Part shown: piece after piece, positions 20,411 to 26,982 of the stretch | Position numbering within the stretch: position 1 is the first letter of the stretch | How the letters are laid out: each line of letters begins with the position of its first letter | Origin: a virus | Strand: one strand, 5' to 3' | DNA: 26,982 nt | IMG/VR virus record: IMGVR_UViG_3300036845_000175 | Coordinates: 1 to 26,982 of that record | The notes under the pieces: model-generated | What the model was told of the DNA's origin: nothing | The model's input: the letters and a program-made list of their open reading frames with translations, nothing else | Databases searched by the model: none | Position numbers and translations under genes: made by a program

Positions 20411-22018
20411 CTAATAGGCGCTGCTGCCGCCGCCCGCGTATCTGCTGTACGGGTCGAGCGAGCCTGAATACATCGCCATCTGCAGCGCCGACGGCGAGTT
20501 GAGCGTGGTTCCCGGCAAGCTGGGCATGCCGCTCGCCAAGCCGGGCATTTGCGGCGCGACCGGCGATTGCGTCTGGGTGGGGTTGAAAGCGGCGAGCGAC
20601 GGTTGCGTCATGAAGCCCTGCTGGGCGAGGTTCTGCTGGGCGACCCGTTCGCCCATGGTGTTCTGTCCGCCCGGCCCCAGCATCATCGGGCCGCCCACCG
20701 CCTGGGCCGATCCAGTCGGCGGCGGCTGCAAGAATGGCGGCGTCTTGGATTGCCCGCCGCCGCCGCTGTTGTCTCCCCCTCCCAGGGCCGTCTGCAAATC
20801 GCCAAGGCCCTTGGCGGTCATCTGCGCGCCTGGAGAATTGGGTACAAAGCCCGGCAAACGGCTCGCCAGTCCGCTTGAGGGCGTCGCTGGGGCTCCAGGG
20901 GCCGGAGCGGCTACAGGGGCGCTGGCGGCCACCGGAGAGCTATTGAGCGACGTTCCTGGCGTCACTGGAGTGGAAGGGCTGCGCCCCGGCCCGGTCCCCT
21001 TATTGTTTTCGCCGCCCGCCGTTCCGTAGACCTGCGCCCCGATCGTAATCGGGTTGCTCATCTGGCTAGCCCAGGAGGGAGGCTGGCCTCCCTTCATCGC
21101 GCCCGGCGCGTAATAGTTCAGAGCCCCCTTGGTCGGATCGGGCGATTGTCCCGAGAAGACGTTGTCGACGATGTTGCCGATGTTTTTGTAGGTCGAGCCA
21201 TTTGGATCAAGATTGGCTCCAACATTGTTCGCCCCGGCCCCATGGGCATATCCAGTGAGATTGTTCCACATCGAGAACTGGCCGGGAGCTTTAACGACCT
21301 GTTCGCCCGTATTGCCCCATCTTCCGTCGTTCAACCGATTGCGAAGAACATTGGCGACCGCAGTTTGCCCCGCAGGATTTCGGTCTGCTTCGCCAGCAAC
21401 CGTTCGGATAAACCAATCGCGGTCGCTCGACGATAGAGGAGCCGCGCCAGAGGCCTGCGGCGTGGGTGTGGTCGAGTTGATCGTCGTGCCAGTCGCGGGC
21501 GCTGCAGGCGCGGTCGACGAGCTGCTCGCCGTCGGCTGGTTCCAGGTCGGGTTGCCGGTCATCTCGAAATGCGGCTGATCGGGATGCTTCCAATCGCCGC
21601 CCGCCGTCAGGTTGACGTTGAGCTTGGCGGCGGCGGCCTTCATCGCATCGCTGACCGCCTTCTGCTGACCAGGGTCGAAGTTGACCTGCCCCTGGTCGTC
21701 CAGGGGCCACAGGTCGGCGGCGTTGCCCTGCATGTGGATGGCGGCGTCACCGCCGCCTTTCGCGCCGATCGGCGACCATCCCCAATTGTGGGCTAGGTCT
21801 TGCTGCTGGGCGGTGCGGATGCCCGAGCCGAGAACAAACTTGAGGTTTGGGTTGTCGGCCCGCGCCTGAGCGATGACCGCCGCCAGTTGCGGATTGATCT
21901 TGCCGAGGTTCGCCGCCTCGCCGCCGAGCGGATCGGGGTTCCACTGCTTGAACTTGCCGAGCTGGCCGGGGATGCCTCGACTGTCAACGTCGGGGATGTT
22001 GCCGTAGATGTCAGCCAC
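20411..22018 (-). CDS. Virion lysin: M15 peptidase plus SleB hydrolase
   Basis: A 535-residue protein with two wall-degrading domains. Residues 35-155 match M15 (VanY/endolysin) peptidases: LGSGIRTAQQQDLAHNWGWS, AIHMQGNAADLWP with His95 and Asp102, and WKHPDQPHFEM with His150. Residues 195-340 match the SleB/CwlJ cell-wall hydrolase family: WFIRTVAGEADRNPAGQTAV with Glu210, NVLRNRLN, then VVKAPGQFSMWN. A disordered linker joins them, and about 190 Pro/Gly/Gln-rich residues follow. The location among virion genes suggests it opens the wall during DNA entry rather than acting as the lysis endolysin. Overlaps the upstream gene by 8 bases. Confidence 0.85.
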   Translation of the reverse strand: MADIYGNIPDVDSRGIPGQLGKFKQWNPDPLGGEAANLGKINPQLAAVIAQARADNPNLKFVLGSGIRTAQQQDLAHNWGWSPIGAKGGGDAAIHMQGNAADLWPLDDQGQVNFDPGQQKAVSDAMKAAAAKLNVNLTAGGDWKHPDQPHFEMTGNPTWNQPTASSSSTAPAAPATGTTINSTTPTPQASGAAPLSSSDRDWFIRTVAGEADRNPAGQTAVANVLRNRLNDGRWGNTGEQVVKAPGQFSMWNNLTGYAHGAGANNVGANLDPNGSTYKNIGNIVDNVFSGQSPDPTKGALNYYAPGAMKGGQPPSWASQMSNPITIGAQVYGTAGGENNKGTGPGRSPSTPVTPGTSLNSSPVAASAPVAAPAPGAPATPSSGLASRLPGFVPNSPGAQMTAKGLGDLQTALGGGDNSGGGGQSKTPPFLQPPPTGSAQAVGGPMMLGPGGQNTMGERVAQQNLAQQGFMTQPSLAAFNPTQTQSPVAPQMPGLASGMPSLPGTTLNSPSALQMAMYSGSLDPYSRYAGGGSSAY

Positions 22019-23777
22019 GCCCGCCCCCAGCCATCGCGCCGCGCATCTGCGGCATGCCGGTCGGACGCCGCATCTTCGGCGGGCGCAGGTTGGCCCCCAT
22101 CGCGCCGGTCACGCCCATTGGCGCAGGCGGCGCGAGCGCCCCTGGCACGGGAGCAGCTCCACCCATCTTCGGCATGCCCTGTGGCCGGATCGACGGGACG
22201 GCTGTGAGCTTGGTCTTCGTGATCGATGGGCCGCCTCCCGGCATCCCGCCCGGTGCGCCAACGGCGTTGAGCGCGCCCATGTCGACGCCGTGCATCGCCT
22301 GCCCCGTCGGCGGATGCACGCCGATCGTCTTCACCGCATGCGGCGCAACCTGCATCACGTCCTCGGCCATTGGGCCGCTAACCTTGGGATAGCTCTTCGG
22401 GTCGCCCTTGTAGCGATAGGAGTAGATCGGCAGGCCAGTCGGGGGATGCACGCCGGTCTTGGTGATGTCGGTCTTCAGCGCCTTGTCGGAGGCAAACAAC
22501 GCCGCGCCTGCGCCGCCCGCGCCGAACGCGCCGCCGGAGCCGAACATGCCGCCCAGGCTTTCGAGGCCGCCCATGACCGCGCCGCCGATGCCGGGGTTGG
22601 TTTGCGTTTCGCTCTGGCCGGTCGACGAGCCCATCGTGGTCGAGCCGTAGGGCGTCATGCCCAAGGCCGATTGTAAGACGCCGAGCTGCTGGCCAGGGTA
22701 GGCGTTCGCCTGATTGAACTGGCCCATGTTCGCGGCGATCTGGTTCTGCGCCTGCTGCTGCTCCTGCGCGCCCGCCGTGCTCTCCTCCAGGAACTGCTGG
22801 CGCTGATTGGTCTGCGCCTGGGTGCCGAGAGCGCCCATGCCGCCCGCCGCCGCGTTGTTGAGGGTTTCCTGCTGCAGCCCCGCCATCTGGTTTTGATAGG
22901 CCGCCGTGTTCTGCGCCCCGGCGTTGAACTGGCTCATGTTGTTGGCTTGGCCAGTGTTGAACTGGCTCATCTGGTTGGCCTGCCCTTGGTTATACATTCC
23001 AACTTGATTGGACTGCCCGGCGTTGAACTGGTTCGCCTGATTGGCTTGCCCCTGGTTGTACATGCCGACCTGATTGGTTTGGCCAGCGTTGAACTCTCCC
23101 ATCTGGTTCGCTTGCCCGACGTCGAACTCGCCAGCCTGCTGCGCCTGCTGGTAATTGGCCTGATTGAGCCCAGCCGCCATCTGGGCTTCGCTGAGCGCGC
23201 CTTGCGCCCCCGTCACGCCTTGCTGGATCGCCTGCCTTGAACCGCCAAAGGCGTTCGACTGATTGGCTTGGTTCTGCAGCGCGTTCTGCTGATTGGCCAA
23301 GCTCTGGTTCATGATCGGCAAGGTGGTGTTGATCACCGACTGAACGTACGGGTTCATATAGCCCTGCAGGTTCATGCCGTTGAGCGTGCTGAGCTGGGCC
23401 TGCTGCGCCACCGTGGGGGCCGCCAGGGCCGCCTGCTGGGCCACTGTGGGGGCCGCCAGGGAACCCTGCGACAGCGTCCCCTGCGCCGCCTGGATCTGCT
23501 GCGGCGTCGACGCCAGCGTGCCGAGGTAGCCCGCCTGCGCGGCGTTGTACTGATCCGCGCCCGCGCCGCCGCTGGTCGCCGCGAGGTTCCAGGCCTGCTG
23601 CGTCTGCGGGCCGATGTCGGCCACCTGCTGGCCCTGGTACTGGGTGAGCGGCCGCTCGGCGATGTTCTGCGCCAGGGCGTAGTTCTGCTGCGCCGCTTGG
23701 TTCACCCAGGGCGGCAGTTGCGTCTGGCTGATGTTCTGCGAAGAGGTTTGCTGCGAACTCGATCCGCCGCCGCCCAT
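22011..23777 (-). CDS. Repeat-rich virion protein with internal S74 domain
   Basis: A 588-residue protein. Residues 1-215 are Gln/Asn/Ala-rich, probably helical. Residues 221-297 are seven 11-residue repeats of the type GQxNQxxxFNA. Residues 425-485 match the S74 intramolecular chaperone: ASDKALKTDITKTG, LPIYSYRYKGDP and PMAEDVMQVAP, with the Ser429/Lys434 cleavage dyad. A 100-residue Pro/Gly/Met-rich tail follows, which is unusual because S74 domains normally end the protein. Begins one base after the preceding stop. Likely a tail or internal virion protein. Confidence 0.8.
   Translation of the reverse strand: MGGGGSSSQQTSSQNISQTQLPPWVNQAAQQNYALAQNIAERPLTQYQGQQVADIGPQTQQAWNLAATSGGAGADQYNAAQAGYLGTLASTPQQIQAAQGTLSQGSLAAPTVAQQAALAAPTVAQQAQLSTLNGMNLQGYMNPYVQSVINTTLPIMNQSLANQQNALQNQANQSNAFGGSRQAIQQGVTGAQGALSEAQMAAGLNQANYQQAQQAGEFDVGQANQMGEFNAGQTNQVGMYNQGQANQANQFNAGQSNQVGMYNQGQANQMSQFNTGQANNMSQFNAGAQNTAAYQNQMAGLQQETLNNAAAGGMGALGTQAQTNQRQQFLEESTAGAQEQQQAQNQIAANMGQFNQANAYPGQQLGVLQSALGMTPYGSTTMGSSTGQSETQTNPGIGGAVMGGLESLGGMFGSGGAFGAGGAGAALFASDKALKTDITKTGVHPPTGLPIYSYRYKGDPKSYPKVSGPMAEDVMQVAPHAVKTIGVHPPTGQAMHGVDMGALNAVGAPGGMPGGGPSITKTKLTAVPSIRPQGMPKMGGAAPVPGALAPPAPMGVTGAMGANLRPPKMRRPTGMPQMRGAMAGGGRG
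22887..23117 (-). repeat. Seven 33-bp coding repeats
   Basis: Each unit encodes 11 residues with Gly at position 1, usually Asn-Gln at 4-5 and an aromatic at 9. Units alternate between a FNA-ending and a MYNQ-ending form, so the higher-order period may be 22 residues. DNA copies have diverged, so the pattern is held at protein level. Confidence 0.85.
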
Positions 23778-23778
23778 C

Positions 23779-24132
23779 TTACAATTCCTTCTGCCAGAGG
23801 AAACTCTTGGCCTTCAATCTCCAGCCCAGCGCGTCGCCATGCTGAAGCCAGCCACGCCGCCCGTGCGTCGCGACCAGGCCGACACCGACATCGCGGGCGA
23901 ATTTCAGCACTTTGTCATTGAGAGCGGCGGTGTCGCCGATGTCCCCCACAACGGCCAGGACCTGCAATTGGCGCGCGCGCGGGAACTGCTGGATCTCGGT
24001 GATCGCCCAGGAATTGCCGACGGTGTGCGATTGCATCCGCCCGTCGTTGATGCGCGTCAGGATGTCGTCGAGCAAATAGATCCCGCCCATCCGGTCGAGA
24101 ACGCGCGCCAGTTTTTGCTCGTAGCCGATCAT
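23779..24132 (-). CDS. Conserved phage protein (GRRGW type)
   Basis: A 117-residue protein: MIGYEQKLARVLDRMGGIYL, then HTVGNSWAITEIQQFPRARQ, VLAVVGDIGDTAALNDKVLK and VATHGRRGWLQHG. I recall this family from podovirus-like phages, with no proven function. The start ATG overlaps the upstream stop (ATGA); the open frame to 24525 is a shadow. Alternating strands and helices suggest a compact alpha/beta domain. Structural or assembly role inferred from location. Confidence 0.75.
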   Translation of the reverse strand: MIGYEQKLARVLDRMGGIYLLDDILTRINDGRMQSHTVGNSWAITEIQQFPRARQLQVLAVVGDIGDTAALNDKVLKFARDVGVGLVATHGRRGWLQHGDALGWRLKAKSFLWQKEL

Positions 24133-24404
24133 GGCTTGCCCTCGCCAAGGCTTTGAGCCGTCGCGCTGATCGCGCCAGCCGAATTGACCCTGATCAGGAA
24201 CACCTTGGGCTGCGCGTCGTCGGCGGTGTCGTAGGCCTGCAGCAAAACGCCGGGCAAGGCCTGGGACGCTGGCAGCTTGGCGGACAGTTGGGTCTGCGCC
24301 CACAGCGCGAAGCTGCGCAGATAGTTGACCAGCACCGCGTCGGACGGGACCGTGGGGACTGTCGGCGGCGCTCGGGTGGGGACAGGGGTCTGACCGGAGG
24401 CCAT
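24129..24404 (-). CDS. Small virion-block protein
   Basis: A 91-residue protein: a disordered Pro/Thr N-terminus (1-22), then helix DAVLVNYLRSFALWAQTQLS and strands PKVFLIRVNSAGAIS. Its ATG shares one base with the stop of the gp10-like gene and its stop overlaps the next gene (ATGA). Small connector-type proteins occupy such positions in short-tailed phages, but no family was recognised. Confidence 0.65.
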   Translation of the reverse strand: MASGQTPVPTRAPPTVPTVPSDAVLVNYLRSFALWAQTQLSAKLPASQALPGVLLQAYDTADDAQPKVFLIRVNSAGAISATAQSLGEGKP

Positions 24405-25972
24405 CAGCGATCTCCGCGCACGACAGCGTCGACCAAATGATTGCCGACGGTGATCGGCAGAACATTGGCTCCAACCAGCTCGATCTTGAGCCGAATGTCG
24501 CGGCCGGTGGTGCGAAAGTCGACATAGCCGTCAGTGCGCGGCGGGCGCGGCGGCGTCTGTTGCTCCGGCGCTCCGAGGCTGCGCGAATTGCGATAGAACA
24601 ACGAGTATCTGAGGGCGGAAATTGCGTTGGTGGCGGTGGTCAGATCAGGTGAGTTCAGCGCCTGAATATCAGGGATCATCTGCTTGACCGTGATCAGCCT
24701 GCCGTTCGGCGTGATGTTCAGGTCGAACGTCTCGGCCCACGGCAACGGCACATTGGGCGGGTAGGTCGTCCCGATTTCATGCTGGTAGGCCATCAGCCCA
24801 TCGGCCATGATCGTATGGGTGGTGTAGCTCGCCGTGACGCCAGCGGAGCGCGACATCTGGGCCTGCGACCACCACTGTTCCTTGTAATTGTAGATCACGA
24901 CCCGCGTGTTGTACGGCTGGCCGTTCTGCGGGAAGAACCACCAGAACTCATTGAAGTCCGAAACGTGGACGGCGCACGCGACTTCCCGCACGTTGATTTC
25001 GTCTATGTCCTCATCGATCCACGCGCGGACGCCGCAAGGCGTCGGCCAAACATTGGTGCCGTCGAAGGTGAACATGCCCTGCTGGGACATCCAGGCCACC
25101 ATGGTGGACGTGGCCACCGCGCTTTCCGGCGACCAGGGCGTGCAGGCGTTGGCCAGCCACGCATAGTTGTAGACGTAGGGCAGGCCGACAAACTGGCTCA
25201 GGAAGGCGGTCGTCGCCGTCCAGAACACCGTGCCGTGCCGTGTCGCCAAGGCGGCGACGATCGGGCTCGCAGGCTCGACATCGAGGAAGCCCGCCTGACT
25301 GGTGATGTCGCTGAAGCCCCAGCTCGATGGGTCTTCCTGGTCGCACCAGCCGAACCGTCGCGCCGAGCCGCCGCCGACGGTGCCGTCAGAGAACTGTCCG
25401 AACACTTGGATGAACCGCTCCGGCGTGACGACGAAGCAGCGTCCGAGCGGCGCTCCGACCTGCTCGATCGCTGGTCCGCCGGTCGCCGGGTTCCAGACCA
25501 GCAAGCGGGTGTCCAGCGAAGTCATCGCGTAAAGAAGCGCGCCGAAATTATCGAGACTGAAGGCGTTGGGGAGATTGACGATCGCCGGGAGAGGCGTCCC
25601 GGCCGGTCGCGGCGTGCCATAAGTCGACTGGGAATACATGCCCGTGCCGTAGCCGCCGTTGATCAGCGGCGCGGGCGCGGTCATGCCGTCGGACGGCGTG
25701 ATGTCGGTGAGAACGCCGCCCTCGTCGACGTAGAGATTGCTCTCGCACAGGTACGCAATGCGGTAGACCTGATCGAGCCCGAACCAGCCATGCACGGCCC
25801 GACATCTCGACGCGAACTTGTACGGGTACGCACTCTGGCCGCCGATCGGGGAGAGCTGCCCTTCAATCCAACGCATCATGTTGACCTCGGCCCATTGGGA
25901 CGAGTTCATCTGCTTGGTCGCCAGGGCGGCGACCCCAGGCGGAATTGCCAGTTGGCTAAAGACGCTCGACAT
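24404..25972 (-). CDS. Probable tail hub/stabilisation protein (P22 gp10-like)
   Basis: A 522-residue, beta-rich protein: NMMRWIEGQLSPIGGQSAYP near the N-terminus, RIAYLCESNLYVDEGGVLTD, then repeated WGFSDITSQ, GTVFWTATTAFLSQFVGLPY and GMFTFDGTNVWPTPCGVRAW. Length, strand-rich content, DEDIDEINVREV and YNYKEQWWSQ segments resemble the phage stabilisation protein family represented by P22 gp10. If so, it seals the portal channel and links head to tail. The alternative is another podovirus tail protein with a propeller fold. Confidence 0.6.
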   Translation of the reverse strand: MSSVFSQLAIPPGVAALATKQMNSSQWAEVNMMRWIEGQLSPIGGQSAYPYKFASRCRAVHGWFGLDQVYRIAYLCESNLYVDEGGVLTDITPSDGMTAPAPLINGGYGTGMYSQSTYGTPRPAGTPLPAIVNLPNAFSLDNFGALLYAMTSLDTRLLVWNPATGGPAIEQVGAPLGRCFVVTPERFIQVFGQFSDGTVGGGSARRFGWCDQEDPSSWGFSDITSQAGFLDVEPASPIVAALATRHGTVFWTATTAFLSQFVGLPYVYNYAWLANACTPWSPESAVATSTMVAWMSQQGMFTFDGTNVWPTPCGVRAWIDEDIDEINVREVACAVHVSDFNEFWWFFPQNGQPYNTRVVIYNYKEQWWSQAQMSRSAGVTASYTTHTIMADGLMAYQHEIGTTYPPNVPLPWAETFDLNITPNGRLITVKQMIPDIQALNSPDLTTATNAISALRYSLFYRNSRSLGAPEQQTPPRPPRTDGYVDFRTTGRDIRLKIELVGANVLPITVGNHLVDAVVRGDR

Positions 25973-26864
25973 GGCCCTTCAGTTCGTTCAGCTCCTGCTT
26001 CAACTGCTTTACCGCATTGACCAGGGTGTAGATGAGTTCGGAGGCGTCGATCGATTTGAGATCGGACACCTTCTCGCCGTCGATGTAGCCCTCATGATCA
26101 CTGACCATGTCGGGCAAGATTTGCGCGAGATCCTGAGCGACAAGCCCGACAAACGGCTTTGCGGTTTTCGCCTCGTTGTAATGCGGGGACGTCTCGTAAG
26201 GCGCGTCTCCGGCGGCTTCGGTCGGCGTGTCGTTGCCCCGGTAGGTGTAGACGACCGGGTTGAGGCGCATGACCTCATCGAGGCCGCGCCGATATCGATC
26301 GCGAATGTTCTTGATCCGCTCGTCAGAGGTCGCCGTCCATGAGCCGCCGCCGCTCTTGTAGGCGGTGGCGCTGCTAATCTGGAACGTGCCGTCAGGATTG
26401 ACCGAGCAAGATCCCCCGCCGACGCCGTTGTTCATCGACATGACGTTGGTCGAGGTGACGAACAGGACCGATCCCTTGACGCTTCCGCTCATGTCCTCCA
26501 GCCGAAGGACCGGATTGGAGTTGGCGGCGGATATGAGCGGGCTGGCGAACGCGCTGACCGTCGGCCCAGGAGGGCCCTGCGGACCCTGCGGACCTTGCGC
26601 GCCTTGGGCTCCCTGCAGGCCTTGCTGGCCCGGCTGGCCTTGCGGGCCCTGCGCCCCCTGAGGCCCGGCAGGGCCTGCAGGGCCAGCAATGCCGCCGCTG
26701 CCGCCGCCGCCGGAGCCTGCAGAGATCAGCCCCTCAAGCGTCTTCAGCTCCGTGTCGATGCCGTCCATGTTGGCGTTGATCTTGGTGCCCCAGGTTCCTG
26801 TGCCCGCCGGATCGTTGATCCCCGGCTTGATGAACCCGTAGTTGGCGGTGGTGGTGTCAGCCAT
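25956..26864 (-). CDS. Tail fibre with collagen-like stalk and S74 chaperone
   Basis: A 302-residue protein. Residues 1-45 form a virion-attachment-like domain ([20 protein letters not shown], then [17 protein letters not shown]) common in alphaproteobacterial phages. Residues 59-101 are about 14 Gly-X-Y triplets, a collagen-like trimer stalk. Residues 102-175 may be a receptor-binding part. Residues 179-280 are an S74 peptidase/chaperone: [20 protein letters not shown] with Ser180/Lys185, [12 protein letters not shown] and [17 protein letters not shown]-terminal coiled coil follows. The ATG at 26864 has GAGG 9 bases upstream. Overlaps the gp10-like gene by 17 bases. Confidence 0.88.
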   Translation of the reverse strand: MADTTTANYGFIKPGINDPAGTGTWGTKINANMDGIDTELKTLEGLISAGSGGGGSGGIAGPAGPAGPQGAQGPQGQPGQQGLQGAQGAQGPQGPQGPPGPTVSAFASPLISAANSNPVLRLEDMSGSVKGSVLFVTSTNVMSMNNGVGGGSCSVNPDGTFQISSATAYKSGGGSWTATSDERIKNIRDRYRRGLDEVMRLNPVVYTYRGNDTPTEAAGDAPYETSPHYNEAKTAKPFVGLVAQDLAQILPDMVSDHEGYIDGEKVSDLKSIDASELIYTLVNAVKQLKQELNELKGHVERL

Positions 26865-26982
26865 TCGGATCGACCTCAGTCCACACCCCGCTTGGCGGGG
26901 GAATACGAACCCACTGATTGAGAGACAACAGGGTCGAACTGATGACCCAATCATCGTCCTCGGTGATGTGCAGCACCCCGCC
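26857..26982 (-). CDS. Partial gene at the right edge
   Basis: The last 41 residues of a leftward gene that continues beyond the window: GGVLHITEDDDWVISSTLLS then [20 protein letters not shown] and G. The stop overlaps the first 8 bases of the tail fibre gene. A tail-related gene is expected here from order, but there is too little for a family call. Confidence 0.6.
   Translation of the reverse strand, partial: GGVLHITEDDDWVISSTLLSLNQWVRIPPPSGVWTEVDPNG

Noticed and set aside
22887-23117. Regular 33-bp repeats as a possible CRISPR array.
   Set aside because: They are contiguous coding repeats without spacers, kept at the protein level as 11-residue units; no cas genes are nearby.
24779-26020. 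413-codon Arg/Ala/Asp-rich rightward frame.
   Set aside because: It is antisense to the gp10-like gene, which has real structural-protein character on the other strand.

Overview
This GC-rich window reads as part of a temperate, short-tailed (podovirus-like) phage or prophage of an alphaproteobacterium, most likely Hyphomicrobiales/Rhizobiales. The case rests on tightly packed genes with ATGA/GTGA stop-start overlaps, a tyrosine integrase, an ERF annealing protein with a YqaJ exonuclease, several XRE regulators, and a structural block with two S74 chaperone domains and a fused lysin. The host assignment is inference from protein families and composition. No rRNA, tRNA or CRISPR array was seen. 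Terminase, portal and capsid genes are not visible and presumably lie outside the window.

Layout. (a) 165-5874: a leftward zinc-ribbon gene, then a rightward accessory block with three small HTH proteins, two secreted proteins that share an N-terminal module, and Pro/Ala-rich proteins of unknown role. A leftward micro-operon at 3636-3955, ending in a clear terminator, encodes a 39-residue secreted four-cysteine peptide. (b) 5917-8306: leftward early genes, including a VRR-NUC nuclease, a second nuclease-like protein and an XRE regulator, split by an AT-rich control region (6647-6987). (c) 8343-8521: divergent control region with four TTAAGAC operator-like sites and a TTGACA box. (d) 8522-16169: rightward recombination and lysogeny block: ERF, YqaJ, a conserved phage protein of unknown function, HNH nuclease, integrase, DUF3846 and Cys-rich accessory proteins. 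(e) 16334-17325: small accessory genes. (f) 17329-26982: leftward virion block: Pro/Gln-rich proteins, an M15 plus SleB lysin, an 11-residue-repeat protein with an internal S74 domain, a gp10-like protein, a collagen-like S74 tail fibre, and a gene running off the right edge.

The strangest signal is a family of intergenic pentamer arrays of the form GGCNN. The largest spans about 600 bp at 11282-11882; smaller ones lie at 9936-9990 and 19663-19747. GGC recurs every 5 bp while the other two bases vary, so the arrays are not simple copies of one unit. All three have the G-rich strand on +, although the third lies among leftward genes. This favours a DNA-level role (replication, recombination, packaging) over a protein, but that remains inference. 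Other leads are a possible pair of mutually exclusive hairpins over the ribosome site at 4011-4037, and an 8-bp stem that cages the ribosome site of the gene at 4366.
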